Below are positions 24,000 to 34,763 of a stretch of DNA of 64,000 nt, one piece after another. Made by a program: the position numbers and the translations under genes. The notes under the pieces are model-generated. The model ran no database searches and was not told where the DNA came from. It saw nothing but the letters and a program-made list of their open reading frames with translations. The DNA is from Selaginella tamariscina (lineage: Eukaryota > Streptophyta > Lycopodiopsida > Selaginellales > Selaginellaceae): positions 96,312 to 160,311 of the forward strand of contig PUQB01000574.1 in NCBI GenBank assembly GCA_003024785.1, in the 5' to 3' direction. Within the stretch, counting starts at the first letter, position 1; every line of letters begins with the position of its first letter.

Positions 24000-25300
24000 A
24001 TAAGACACATGAACATAACATGTTATATTTATAAACACAGTGATATGTATTTCAGGTTGTTAAATGTGAATTCTATATATTCATTTTTAATAAGTTTTCT
24101 TTGCCGTATGTTGTGAATAATGAAGTTTGTAAATTGGTTATTATAATGTATTCATTAAATTGGTTATCATTACTCATTTTGAGGTGAGTGTATTTGTGGC
24201 GTATGTGTATTTGATAATGATTTATTACGATTGATTTTAATTATATGTTTCAATATATTTTTTCATATTACTTGGTGAACCCAAAATTGACTTGTTTTGA
24301 AAGGTGAGTGTATTTAATACTTTAACATTATATGATATTCTAACATTTATTTATTATTGTTTATAATGTACAATAAAGAAAATTTATTAAAAATGAGCAT
24401 ATGGAATTTATCTTTAACATTTAAAATATATATCACTATATTTATAAATATATAAATACAGTGATACGTATTTTAAGTTATTAAAAATGAATTTCTATAT
24501 TCATTTTTAATAAGTTTTTTTTGTTATATATTATGAACAATAAAGTCTATAAATTTATTATCATCATTTGTACTTGAGAGATTACTAATTTTTGGAGGTG
24601 AGTGTATATGAGGTGTGTGTATTCGATAATGATTATTATGATTGATTTTAATTATATGTTTCAATTATATTTTTTCAAATTGTTTGGTGAACCTAAAACT
24701 GACTTATTTTTAAATGTGAGTGTATCTGGAGGTGAATGTATTTTATACTTCAACATTATTTATTGTTTACAATGTACAATAAAGAAAACTTATTAAAAAT
24801 GAACATATAAAATTTATCTTTAACAATTTAAAAATACATATCACTGTATTTATAAGTATAATATATATGTTTGTATATATCTTATGTGTATTACAACAAG
24901 AAAAAAATATCATATATATCAATTATAACTTTAAAGATGCTTTCTGTGTACTTGTGCATTATGCATTTTAATGGATTCTTGCTTGCCTCCTCTACTTAAT
25001 TCTGGGGCTTGTTAATTGGCGACTTATCGATTGTATTTCTCCTGTTCGACTTGGGGTTATTTGGCTGTTTAGTTTTGGAGCTTTACTGTCATTAACTGTG
25101 TCTCTTTTATTCAATTTCTAAACAAATCCTTTAGCAATTCTTTTTCTTCAATAGTCTCAGCCTTACCGATTCTTATTATGTTCCGTGAGTGTATATGGTG
25201 TGTGTATATATTATTGATGATGATTTATTATGACTGATTTTAATTATACATTTCAACATTTTTTTGCATATTATTTGGTGAACCAAAAATTGGAAAACAA
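24000..25300 (+). repeat. Diverged tandem block, three copies
   Basis: A block marked by GAGGTGAGTGTAT, a GATGATTTATTA..GATTGATTTTAATTATA phrase and ATTTGGTGAACC occurs at about 24180, 24593 and 25185. The first two copies also share an upstream part (GTGATA.GTATTT..GTT.TTAAA, about 24041 and 24457). Spacings are about 413 and 592 bp. I see no gene. Confidence 0.65.
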
Positions 25301-25559
25301 ATGTTGGAGTATCATATGTCTCTTTCTTTGTGAGAGGCAATATGCCTTCATTGAATGGGTCAATGGTTCACTCATTTTCTTTTGTTTCTTTACTACATAC
25401 ATATTACTAGAGTGGAACGAAACCAGTTTGCCTATGAGAGTTGGAGTGGCAGCAAAAAAAGAAAGCAGGAAGTTCAAGTTCAAGGCCTGTGAGATAAGAC
25501 GGATCTATTTCTAAGTCTAGTGGATAAGGGCTGGTTCTTGACTAGTGAAGATAGAAAGT

Positions 25560-25711
25560 TATTCATTAATGAATGTTATGAACTTGATCCATAAACTATT
25601 TGGATTTGATCTTCATTCAGTACATCTGTTTTATGAAGGATTGATGCATATAATTCTAGGAGATTTTGTTAGTAAATGGACAGAAGATGCTATTAAAAGT
25701 GTGAGACAGGT
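25560..25711 (+). CDS. Possible isolated exon, unrecognised
   Basis: An open stretch of about 50 codons (motifs MNVMNLIHKLFGFDLHSVHL and HIILGDFVSKWTEDAIKSVR) ends exactly at CAG followed by GTAAGA, a consensus splice donor at 25712. The residue mix looks protein-like in an AT-rich setting. No acceptor, neighbouring exons or family could be identified, so it may be a gene fragment. Confidence 0.25.
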
Positions 25712-25714
25712 AAG

Positions 25715-27050
25715 AAAGATGAAGAGACGGAGATAATGACAAGGGTATAAAATATGTGCTGTAGAGGTTTATAATTCGTGTATGTTTTACTCTAACTTTG
25801 ACACACAATATTCCTCTTTTACTAAGAGCTTCGAAAGATTATAGTATGAATGCTCCCAAGGTTTCAGCATAGCAAGATGTTTATGGATGAAGAAGTAAGT
25901 ATCTCTCTCTCACACACACAAGGCCAAAGGAGGGAGTAATATAAGGATTTTAAGGAATATATTTTGAGTATATTTAAGATATACACTAGAACCATATATG
26001 GATGCAATAGGACGTCAAGATTAGACTAAAAGTTGCTTAATATAGTGTAGCCTTCTTATATATAAGGAAGGGTTTGCTAACCTTGTTGAATACACATTTT
26101 TATGTCATATATGCCATACATAACTCAACAGTACCATATACATTTTGATTTAAGAATTAGGGGCCGTTAATGATCAACAAACAAACAAACACACACACAC
26201 AAAATATTATATAAGATAGTACACATGCCTTGACATAATTATTTAATAATAATTTATTAATTAATGAACTTTTAACTCTAGTGATTTTTAAAATTTTAAT
26301 TATCTTTAATTTAGTGAATTTATTCCTAAATTAAAAATTTAACCTATTTATTATCCTTATCACCTATACTATTTAATGTAGTTGTATTCTTAAGCTGAAT
26401 TGTATCCTTAAATTGGTAAATTTATTTCTAAATTAAAATTTTAATTTAGTTATTATTCTTAACTTAACTATTTAATAATTCTTAATTGAGTTATTATCCT
26501 TAATATGAGACTACATTTTCACATCCTTAACCTGGTGAGTTTTATATGCCTAATCAGCAACTGTTGAATCAGCAACCTCAACACTGTCATGTTTTAAAAG
26601 GACTGTTGAATAGGATTGATGAAACGATTGATTTCAAATATAGGATAGTCATTGCATTAAGATTTGATAAGTATTAAATGATAATAATTGATGGGGCGTC
26701 CGTCCGTCGCAACCAGACAAACTGAATAAATTTATTATAGATTATCTATAAATTCAGGTATGCACAACTGCCATGTGGAATGCGTTGTGGCAGCCACGTT
26801 ATAATGCCACCTGTAATAGATGCAACGTGCGGTTCATAAAAAGACATCTTGTCCTTTATATTCCCGCAGTGCTGACGTATACATTTCAAAAGGCAGTTTA
26901 ACACTATACACTTGTCATGGCCTCCGTGTGGAAGATATAGAGTGTATATAAAAAATAAACATATTAGTAATTAAAAATAAAATAGTTTGAAAGATGATAC
27001 GTGACAGTTGAATGATCCTTATACACGATTGAGGAGAATTCGGAAGAGTG
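25715..27050. other. Intergenic DNA upstream of the hydrolase gene
   Basis: Includes a degenerate array at about 26240-26530 of CCTTAA..TTTATT..TAAATT units resembling the array at 59800-60020. Nearer the gene, 26690-26930 has normal composition (CGTCCGTCCGTCGCAACC) and may hold the promoter. No TATA box could be assigned with confidence. Confidence 0.45.
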
Positions 27051-27051
27051 A

Positions 27052-27604
27052 ATGCGCAGTATGGTATGCAATTTCAAGTTTATTTGTTTTAAATTTTAAT
27101 TAATTTCATTTTAAATTGTTTATTTGTTAGGCACATGAAAAGATTATATTCGAAGATGGTAAAAAATTCGCGAGGAATTTCAAAGTATTAGAAAGCCGCC
27201 AGAAATCTCCAGGTAATTAACGTTTTTCATTTAGACATTTAAACTTTGTAATTATTATTTATTTATTTAATCACATTGGATTATTTTTTAAACTTAAATT
27301 AAAACTTGTTTTAAGCTAATTAGTATTGTTACTTTAGTTCTTTTAGAGGTTAAAAGATGCACAGCTCCTCCAGATGCTGTAGAAAAAGCTCTCAGATGCG
27401 AGCTTCCTTTGGTAAGTTACACACACGTATATATTGTGTGCGTGTGTGCGTGTGTGTGTGTGAATATATTAATTTGTTTTTTATTATATAGTTGGAATAT
27501 CTCCTGCGGAAGCTGAGAACTTGGAAGAAGAACGACTTCTTCTGACAACTGAGGTAGTCTTAGAATGTGTGTGTGTGTGTGTTGTCTATATATGTATATT
27601 AATG

Positions 27605-27652
<48 letters not shown>

Positions 27653-28004
27653 TATTTATATAAATATATTGTATTTATAATATCTTTATATACTTGTAAT
27701 ATAGTGTGTTTTACATGTATATATAAGTATATTGTTATATACTATAGAAGTTATAAATGTGACCGTGTGTGTGTAATATAATTTATCATAAATGAATTGA
27801 TTTCTATTGAAATATAAGGGAGGTGAACAAGGAAAATTGCCAGTTTTGATTATTAAGCCGAAGTCTTATAATAATAAATCACAAGGGCCAGCCATTTTGG
27901 TTCTCCATAATCTTACAGATGCAAGGATACCATACGTCCTCTACTAGATGTAAGTGGTTTATTAATATAAATTTAATTTATTACTTTATACTTAATATAT
28001 TATT

Positions 28005-28062
<58 letters not shown>

Positions 28063-28276
28063 TTTATTTATTTATTTTCAGTATTATGCTTTTCACGGAT
28101 ACACTGCTATATCAATTGACAGTAGATATCATGGAGAAAGGGCGTCTAGTGAGACTGCTTATCAAAATGTGAGTACACATACACATACACATATATATAT
28201 CCTGTATCTATACATATATGCATCTGTATCCCTCCCTCCCTCGCTCCCTCTCCCCTCTCTCCCTCTCTCTCTCTCT

Positions 28277-28314
<38 letters not shown>

Positions 28315-28871
28315 GCAAAGTGTTTAATTGTATATTATATTAATATAGCATATATAAATACTATTGATAAATATATATTTATAATTTTCTCATTTTCTCA
28401 TTTATGTAATCAGTATGTTTGTTACACAGGCTTTGATTTCTGCATGGAAAACTGGTGAAGAGATGCCTTTTATATTTGACACGGTACATATTATATTTAC
28501 TTATTCATACTGCTTTATAATTTATTATTATTGGTCATATAAATATGTATAGTACTTATAAATTATATTATACTAATCTTATAAAGTATTGTAATTTTGC
28601 TATATATATATATATATCAGGTACGGGACGTAATGAGGCTGATGGACTATCTTGTAGGAAGGGCTGATATAGATGCAAAATGTATTGGAATGACAGGGGT
28701 TTCACTTGGTGGTAAACATAATTATTTATGTATACATTTAATTATATATTTTTATTGGTTAAGTTGCATTTTTTTTCCAAGGAATGATCACCTTGTATTC
28801 TGTGGCTGCTGATTGCCGGATCGCTGCAGCCGTTCCAATTATTGGGGTTCAGGTGTGTGGTGTATGCGTGC

Positions 28872-28921
<50 letters not shown>

Positions 28922-29519
28922 ATGTGCGTGTTTGCAGAATTTCAGCTGGGCTGTTAAAAACAATAAATGGCAGGCTCGAGTTGCAAGTATTCCTCATGTT
29001 TTTGAAGGTACACTATAAATAAATAAATAAATAAAAACACGTTATTATTAATTTATATTTAAAATGATATAAATGTATTTATTTTTAATCAGTTGCAGCA
29101 AAGGACCTCGGTAAATCATGTGTGGATTCTGAAACTGTTGAAGCTGTAAGTTTATTCATATATATAAATAAATAAATAAATATCAATATAAAATAAATAT
29201 GTTTAATATATAGGTGTGGAAACGTATAGTTCCTGGACTTATACACCAGTTCGACGTAGAACACATGCTAAAAGCAGTTGCTCCAAGGCCTTTATTGATT
29301 CTCAATGGTAATAATTTGTAAACATGTAATATAATTAAATAAATAAACATATTATTATTTTTTATTTTAATTTATGACAAATTTCTAGGAAAAGAAGACC
29401 CCAGATGTCCTGTAGAAGGATTGGAATATTGTATACGTGAAACATGTGAATTATATAAGGAACTGGGCCACCAAGAGAAGTTCCAAGTAAGTTTCTCTTG
29501 TTTATTGATATTATGTGCA

Positions 29520-29551
<32 letters not shown>

Positions 29552-29687
29552 GCACGCACGCACGCTTAAATGCATATTCTAGTTTGTTGCAGAGGAAAAT
29601 GTTGGGCACAAGACCACAGAGTCGATGCTTAAGGCAGCAAAAAGCTGGTTTGATAAGTACCTTATGAATAATTCTAACCATGTATAA
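27052..29687 (+). CDS. Alpha/beta-hydrolase (dienelactone hydrolase-like), 14 exons
   Basis: Exons read directly: 27052-27063, 27131-27212, 27347-27411, 27492-27553, 27819-27949, 28082-28168, 28430-28483, 28621-28711, 28782-28852, 28938-29007, 29093-29145, 29214-29307, 29389-29486 and 29583-29687 (TAA), all GT-AG, giving about 358 residues. The start is an ATG 12 nt before the first donor. The fold is recognisable: a strand leading to QGPAILVLH, DSRYHGERAS, nucleophile-elbow GVSLGG in exon 8 (Ser), RPLLILNGKEDPRCP in exons 12-13 (Asp) and NVGHKTT in exon 14 (His). Together these make a plausible Ser-Asp-His triad. It matches the plant hydrolase family with a KWQARV motif; substrate unknown, probably small esters. 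Two problems: exon 4 reads in the expected frame only if one base is added at its start, and exon 5 shifts frame near 27920-27930 (the expected IRPLLD lies in the other frame). It may be a recent pseudogene, or the assembly may lack two bases. Confidence 0.85.
27996..28060. repeat. (TA)n array inside hydrolase intron 5
   Basis: An uninterrupted TA run fills much of the intron between exons 5 and 6. Similar runs sit in intron 6 (about 28281-28308) and intron 7 (about 28600-28616). They are self-complementary and length-unstable. Confidence 0.85.
28865..28920. repeat. (GT)n-(GA)n microsatellite in hydrolase intron 9
   Basis: A GT run directly joined to a GA run, the complement of the CT-then-CA order found elsewhere. 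It fills the short intron between exons 9 and 10. Confidence 0.85.
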
Positions 29688-29689
29688 TG

Positions 29690-30150
29690 TTAGCTTGTAT
29701 ATATATTTTTAATAATAGATTAATACTTTCTTCCATACGTATGAAATAAAATGATTTTATATAATCTCCTGGATATTAAAAGACATAATTAGTTGAAAAT
29801 CCATTTCGCAATTTTCATGTTAATTAAAGTCTAATACTGATCTTAACTATGTAGATACCATGTATTATAAACTGATTAGAATATTCAGAGAATCGCAAGT
29901 GCATGAGTATGTACGTACTATACATTCTTGTATGTTCATACGTACATTCACATACACATACGCAAACAGTATATACTACACACACACATACGTCCTCTAC
30001 TGTATTTATCAATAAACTTATGTATTATACCAATATACTTTTGTATTATAGTAATATACTTATGTTTATACTAATATACTTATGTATAATCATACGTACA
30101 TACACGTCACAAACAGTATAGAACACACACACACACAGTTCTTTGCAACT
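29690..30150. other. Spacer between hydrolase and PPR copy
   Basis: The hydrolase 3' flank. The segment from about 29872 (CTGATTAGAATATTCAGAGAAT) is homologous to 34683 onward, so the duplicated block includes this spacer. The middle is swollen by AC and TACGTACATA repeats. Confidence 0.6.
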
Positions 30151-31047
30151 CTGTGGAGAGAGATACATATGGTGAAGAAATGTGAGGACTAAACTTAACA
30201 ATCTCTTCAGCAGCACGCGAAGCTCTTTGAGGATCCCAGTGAACCTTACAAGCACCATAAGCAAGCATCCCCACGCAACATCGTCTGCGGCATACGGCAT
30301 ACTACATATTAGCTCCTCACATTCATACAAAAGCCCACAACGAGCAAGTAAATCTATGATGAACAAGTAATGAGCGTGACAAGGCCTCACACAATGGTCA
30401 GCTACCATCTCCAGGAAGTAATAGTGAGCGTACATAAGCATCCCAACATGGCTACATGCAAGAAACGCATTCATGAACGAGAACTCGTTGGGGTGTACGC
30501 CTTCCAGACTCATCAGTTGCATTGTCTGGAAAGACTTGGTGTAGTCATGCTCTGCATATGATGCCACCATTGCGTTTCATGAAAGAACGACTCTCTCCGG
30601 CATCCGATTAAAGAGCTTCTCAGCGTCCTGTAGATGCCCATTCTGAAAAAACCATGAGATTCATAGCCTGTAAATTCCATCCAGGCATCCTTTGGAAGGT
30701 CTCTCTAGCTTCTCGTAGCCGTAGGTTGTGTACATATCCAGAGAGAGAATGGCAGCCCAGGCACTAATATCACGAGAATCCATACTCCGGAAGCATAACT
30801 CTGCCTCCTGGAGATATCTCGCATACAGTATCGCGCCTAGGCATGGAGTCGTATATCTCTTTTGCTTGCTATGTAATCCATATGCACTGTTTAGAGGAGT
30901 TCCTGAAACGACAAGCCGATCGGATACCATCTTGTACAGATACTCGAGTCGCTGGAGATGCCCAGTATATGCATATATGTTTAGCATGGAGTTTACTGCA
31001 TCCTGGAGAAGCTGAGGAGGCCTGTTCGTAAGCCGTGATCATCGCAG
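30150..31047 (-). pseudogene. Decayed PPR gene copy
   Basis: On the minus strand this matches the 3' two-thirds of the PPR gene at 34764-36592 at high identity. The best-preserved part is 30195-30570, with SFMNAFLACSHVGML, HYLFIIDLLARCGLLYECEE and AADDVAWGCLL. Further upstream, whole 31-residue units are shortened or merged (for example a segment equal to GHLQNGAYAETM in the other copy is missing near 30640), the frame changes several times, and homology ends abruptly at about 31047 in ATCATCGCAGT. It lacks the 5' repeats and any start. It should make no PPR protein, though antisense or small-RNA roles are possible. Confidence 0.85.
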
Positions 31048-31149
31048 TCGCAGTTGGAGTTCTCAGCAGGTACAACTCAGCACACTTGACACCACTGGCA
31101 AGCAGGTCCTACATTATCTGCAAGGAACACACATGCTAACCCTTCAAGC

Positions 31150-31470
31150 TTTCTGGGTTGGAGATCTGGACACTCGTTGTTCAACTTCAGGAGTTTGCTG
31201 CATCCTGCACCAGTTGAGTAAAAAGCAGCCAATTGTAGCCCTTTCCGGTGCGAAGCAAGAGTGCGATTGCAAGCAGTCGGAATCCAGCTCTTCACTCACG
31301 GACCGAGCACATTATAGTACAAAACATCATTTTGTCATAGAACGAGTAGCAGATGGTGACATCGTCCTCTAATATACACCTGGCCGGTATCTTCACCAAG
31401 CCACTCAGTGAGGCTCGTTTATGCAAGCTTCATTGAGCTGGGCATGCACAGATGCAGGGGAAGATGTCGA
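31150..31470 (+). mobile_element. pol: Ty1/copia RNase H tail remnant
   Basis: Plus-strand translation shows hallmarks of the C-terminal RNase H of Ty1/copia polyproteins: STSGVCCIL then SKKQPIVALS (about 31187-31245), STKHHFVIERVADGDIVL (about 31315-31370) and, in another frame, TKPLSEARLCKLH (about 31399-31437). In intact copia elements these come in this order just before the 3' LTR. Stops, a lost segment and frame changes show it is dead. It lies between the truncated PPR copy and the CR gene, which may mark how that junction formed. Confidence 0.7.
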
Positions 31471-31553
31471 TCTGGCCAGCTTCACCGGCCGCTTCCCTCG
31501 AACAGTGCTCGCTTGTTACTCATGGAGCTCCCTGAGCTGCTGCATGGCTGCTG

Positions 31554-33577
31554 ATGAATGGAAGTTGGGGCAGCTTGGCAATAGGAGCTGGAGGAATTGG
31601 AGGCAACTCAGGACGAATGCTACTTCTTGAGAGGAAACGCAAGACCTCCAGCTCCCATCATCCCGCAAACGAACGCAGGACGAACAAGAGGTTTAGGGTT
31701 TTGGATGGCAAGAAGATGGCATCTAAGAGGGCGCGGAAGCAGGAAGTTTTCAGGCCTAGATCCTTCATGTCTGGGACCGCGATCAGCACTGCCGTGAACT
31801 ACTTCACACCATGGAATGATTTCCACGAACTGGCCACGGATATAACGGACGGCGGGCGCTGGCTGCTCATCACGGGGCCCTGGCAATCAGGCAAGTCTTC
31901 CCTCATGTTTGCTCTGGCTGAGGAGGCGAGCAACAAGGGCTACAACCCCGTGGTGATGAGCCTCAGCCGCTCCATGGTCTCTGCCGCTAATAATGTCTCC
32001 CAGCCAGAGGAGGTTGCTTCTGATCACTTCTTCGATCGATTAACCGAGAGATTGGTGGCCAACAGCAACGGAACCCTCGAGAAGTGTAGCAGCTCGGGCG
32101 TGGCCGGATTCATGCAACTCTTCCAGGGCGAGCATGCCAAGGAATTTGTCTGGTTCATCGACGAGGCCTCACTTCTCAACGATATCAGGCGGACTTCCAT
32201 CATTCAGACTTTTCTCTCAGAGCTGAGGACGCTCAAGCAAGAGTGCGTGTCGCGGTGCAGCGCCGGATCGTATTACCTCCGGAGCTTTGTGCTTGTCGGC
32301 ACACCCAAGCTAAGGCAGCTGATAGGAGACTTGCGAATCGAAAGGGTGGCGGAAGTGGGATATGTACCGTCTTCTCCTGGCTTTGATCCGGACGACCCTC
32401 TGGGCAACAGCATCTCTCCATTGAGCATGGAGCGATACCGAGCATTGGACGCCCTGACTCCACGGACATCGAATTGCTCCTGAAAGAGTACAGGATGGAG
32501 CACGACGCTTGGTTCTTCTTGGACGATGCCCCTGCCCAGGACCCAAGTGCTGAGGAGAGTGACGCTGCCATAGTCAAGCTCAGCAAGTCTATCTGGGCCC
32601 TCACCAGCGGTCATAAGGGAATGGTAGGCTGTTGCTGCGAGTACCTGGCCAATAGTTCTGCCATCACGTACACTCAGTGGAAGCGTGACGTGCGCCTGGG
32701 CCATGTCTCCAGGTACCTTTTCCATTCCAAGTGCTACTCCAGGGTGGTGTCAAATGTCACCGAGTACAGCGAAGTAGCCCGCCAAGTCGTCCTTCAGTGC
32801 ATTGTGACCGGGACTAGCGTGGCCGTGAGCGATCTGTCTGCGGTACTACGTCCGCTCAACGATGGGGTGCTGATAGTCGAGGGTACTGTGACTGTCCAGC
32901 TTGCCTCCGAGCTGCTGCGGGCTGCGTTCCTTGAGGACTGCTCTTTCACTCATCTGGAGGCGTTACCGGACATCACTTCCTTCATCCAAGCTATTCAGGC
33001 CACTTTTACCTACATGAACTATGACCGGCTTGCCAGGGATGAAGTTCTGAATGCTAACGGGCAGCCATCCGAGTATGTGTGGGCGTGCGAGTTCTTACTC
33101 GCTCTCAAGTTCATCCTCGAGAAGGGCTATAAGAGTTGCAAGCACACCGTCATGGTGGAGGCCAAGAGAAGGGATCAGAATGGCCAGAGGCGCACTCGGC
33201 TCGACTTCCTACTCAAGAGCGCTGGTTCTCCGCCGAAGGGATTTCAACTCCAAGGAGCTGGAGCGGGGTCTGCTGGCGTGGCTGCTATCAATAAGCGCAT
33301 AAAGAAGTCGGCTGACTATGCGATACTGCACAGCTGTGAAATGAACTACGTCTATCTGCAGTATGGCAACTACGGTGTGGACGCCAAAGCTACGATTGTG
33401 GAGGAGGCAAGTAAGTTCCAGAGTGTTGAGTGCTGGTTTGTGCAGTATTTGCCCGAGGCGAGGAAGTGGAACATTGAGCGGCTGGTTCATCAAAGCGGAT
33501 GGATTTCTGAGCAGCGGGATGCAGTCGCCAACTTCCCTGCCCTCGCGTTCCGGAAGAGGAGGCAAATCGTTTTATAG
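31554..33577 (+). CDS. Crinkler-type (CR) P-loop NTPase with C-terminal effector-like domain
   Basis: Two overlapping frames, 31554-32483 and 32474-33577, form one protein of roughly 670 residues broken by a single-base loss near 32457. The start is the ATG at 31554 or, more likely, 31716 (residue 55), after which comes a basic KRARKQ stretch that could aid nuclear entry. Walker A is GPWQSGKS (residues 108-115) and Walker B is FVWFIDE (198-204). The second frame has a TSGHKGMVG motif, like the TGGHPGL box of STAND/Crinkler NTPases. The C-terminal 180 residues contain EYVWACEFLLAL, VEAKRR and RLDFLL, which weakly resemble the PD-(D/E)XK nuclease-like domains reported in CR proteins. No N-terminal ubiquitin-like header is seen. 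The gene has no introns and is strikingly GC-rich compared with its flanks. Known CR proteins are secreted or transposon-linked effectors; function in this host is unknown. Confidence 0.6.
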
Positions 33578-33674
33578 GCGCTGATTATTGTTTTGCAGCA
33601 AAATGTATGTTTTTCCCGTACGTTTGCTCTTGGGGTGTGTAGAAAACGGGGAGGGACTAGTTTCTTTGGATATG

Positions 33675-33694
33675 TCTATGAGCACGCTCATAGA
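33675..33694. repeat. Hairpin downstream of the CR gene
   Basis: TCTATGAGC and GCTCATAGA flank AC, forming a 9-bp stem about 100 bp past the CR stop. It could lie in the 3' UTR. No termination role is shown. Confidence 0.5.
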
Positions 33695-33739
33695 TATGTA
33701 GGCTAAGTGCGACGCTCGCCACCCGTTTGACAGTATGCA

Positions 33740-34045
33740 GAGAATGGAAGGGACGCCAGCCATTTTGGTTCTCTATAGTTCTTACATATGCAAGGCCAGT
33801 TTTCCATGCAGAGTGTAACAAACACACCGATTACATATATTCATGATATGAGAAATTATAAATATATATTTATCACTACATAGATTATTTATATATGCTA
33901 TTATTATTATTATATATATAAATTAAACACTTTGCAATATATGCAAATGCATATAACAGGATATATATGTGTATGTGTGTGTGTGTGTGTATACATATAA
34001 AACTTTAATACTCATGGTGAGACTGCTTATCAAAACGTGAGTACG
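33740..34045. pseudogene. Scrambled hydrolase fragments
   Basis: Three pieces of the 27-29.7 kb hydrolase gene lie here. At 33757-33797, GCCAGCCATTTTGGTTCTC and GCAAGG match exon 5. At about 33850-33990 the sequence is the reverse complement of intron 6 (compare TATAAATATATATTTATCA, ATTAAACACTTTGCAATAT and CAGGATATATATGTG with 28195-28410 read backwards). At 34016-34046, GGTGAGACTGCTTATCAAAA with GTGAGTAC matches the exon 6 end and its donor, again in forward orientation. So the second hydrolase copy was reduced to scraps with an internal inversion. Confidence 0.75.
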
Positions 34046-34447
34046 TATACACGAATTAATATATTATTGTGGTATCTGATTATTTAATTTAGTATTAAAA
34101 ATTGGTGCACATCTCAATGCAATTGCTATATTAGTGACATTGTTTCAATTTGATTTTGATTATGTTCTCTTGTAACAATTTTGTTATAACAAATATTCCC
34201 ATAGTATAATTTAACTTTCGTTGTAAAGGTTCTAAGGGTGTTATGCACTTGACTAAATGTTTTGTACTCGTTTACCTCTCTGTATTATTCATAAATTAAT
34301 AATTTTATAAAATAATTAAATTAAATATTAAAATGTATAATCTCTAAATATGTAAAATTTAGACATAACAATTGAGATTGTTATTTACAGGGTTTGAGGT
34401 TTACATAGTAGTATATGGATATTGCCTAGTGCAAAGGATTTGTTTGA

Positions 34448-34600
34448 CACAAGCCAAAGAGGGAAGGATAATATAAAGTAGATACAATATGCATGTCTGC
34501 ATATACTGCACACATGCATCATAACACAGGTGGTGAGCTAGCATCATGTGTTGTAAATATAAAACATTTTCAATTTGTAAATTACATTCTCTTTCAAATC
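34448..34600 (+). repeat. Diverged LTR fragment of the 17.3-kb gypsy family
   Basis: A purine tract (AGAGGGAAGGATAAT) precedes sequence that tracks the 20189 LTR: ATGCATGTCTGC..CACACATGCATCA matches its CATGTG/CACATGCG arms, and AACACAGGTGGTGAGCTAGC..CATGTGTTG matches its ACACATGGGTGGTGATCTGG..CATGTGTCA. Divergence is high and no second LTR is nearby, so this is an old end fragment. Confidence 0.5.
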
Positions 34601-34763
34601 TGAGAATTAAATTAAATTAGTAATTTTAATCTAATTAAATCTAATACCGATGTTATTGGATATATGATAAACACTCTCTTACTGATTAGAATATTCAGAG
34701 AATCTCCACCACAAGTTCTTCTATGTTCATACATACAACACATACACAAATAGTTCTTTGGTG

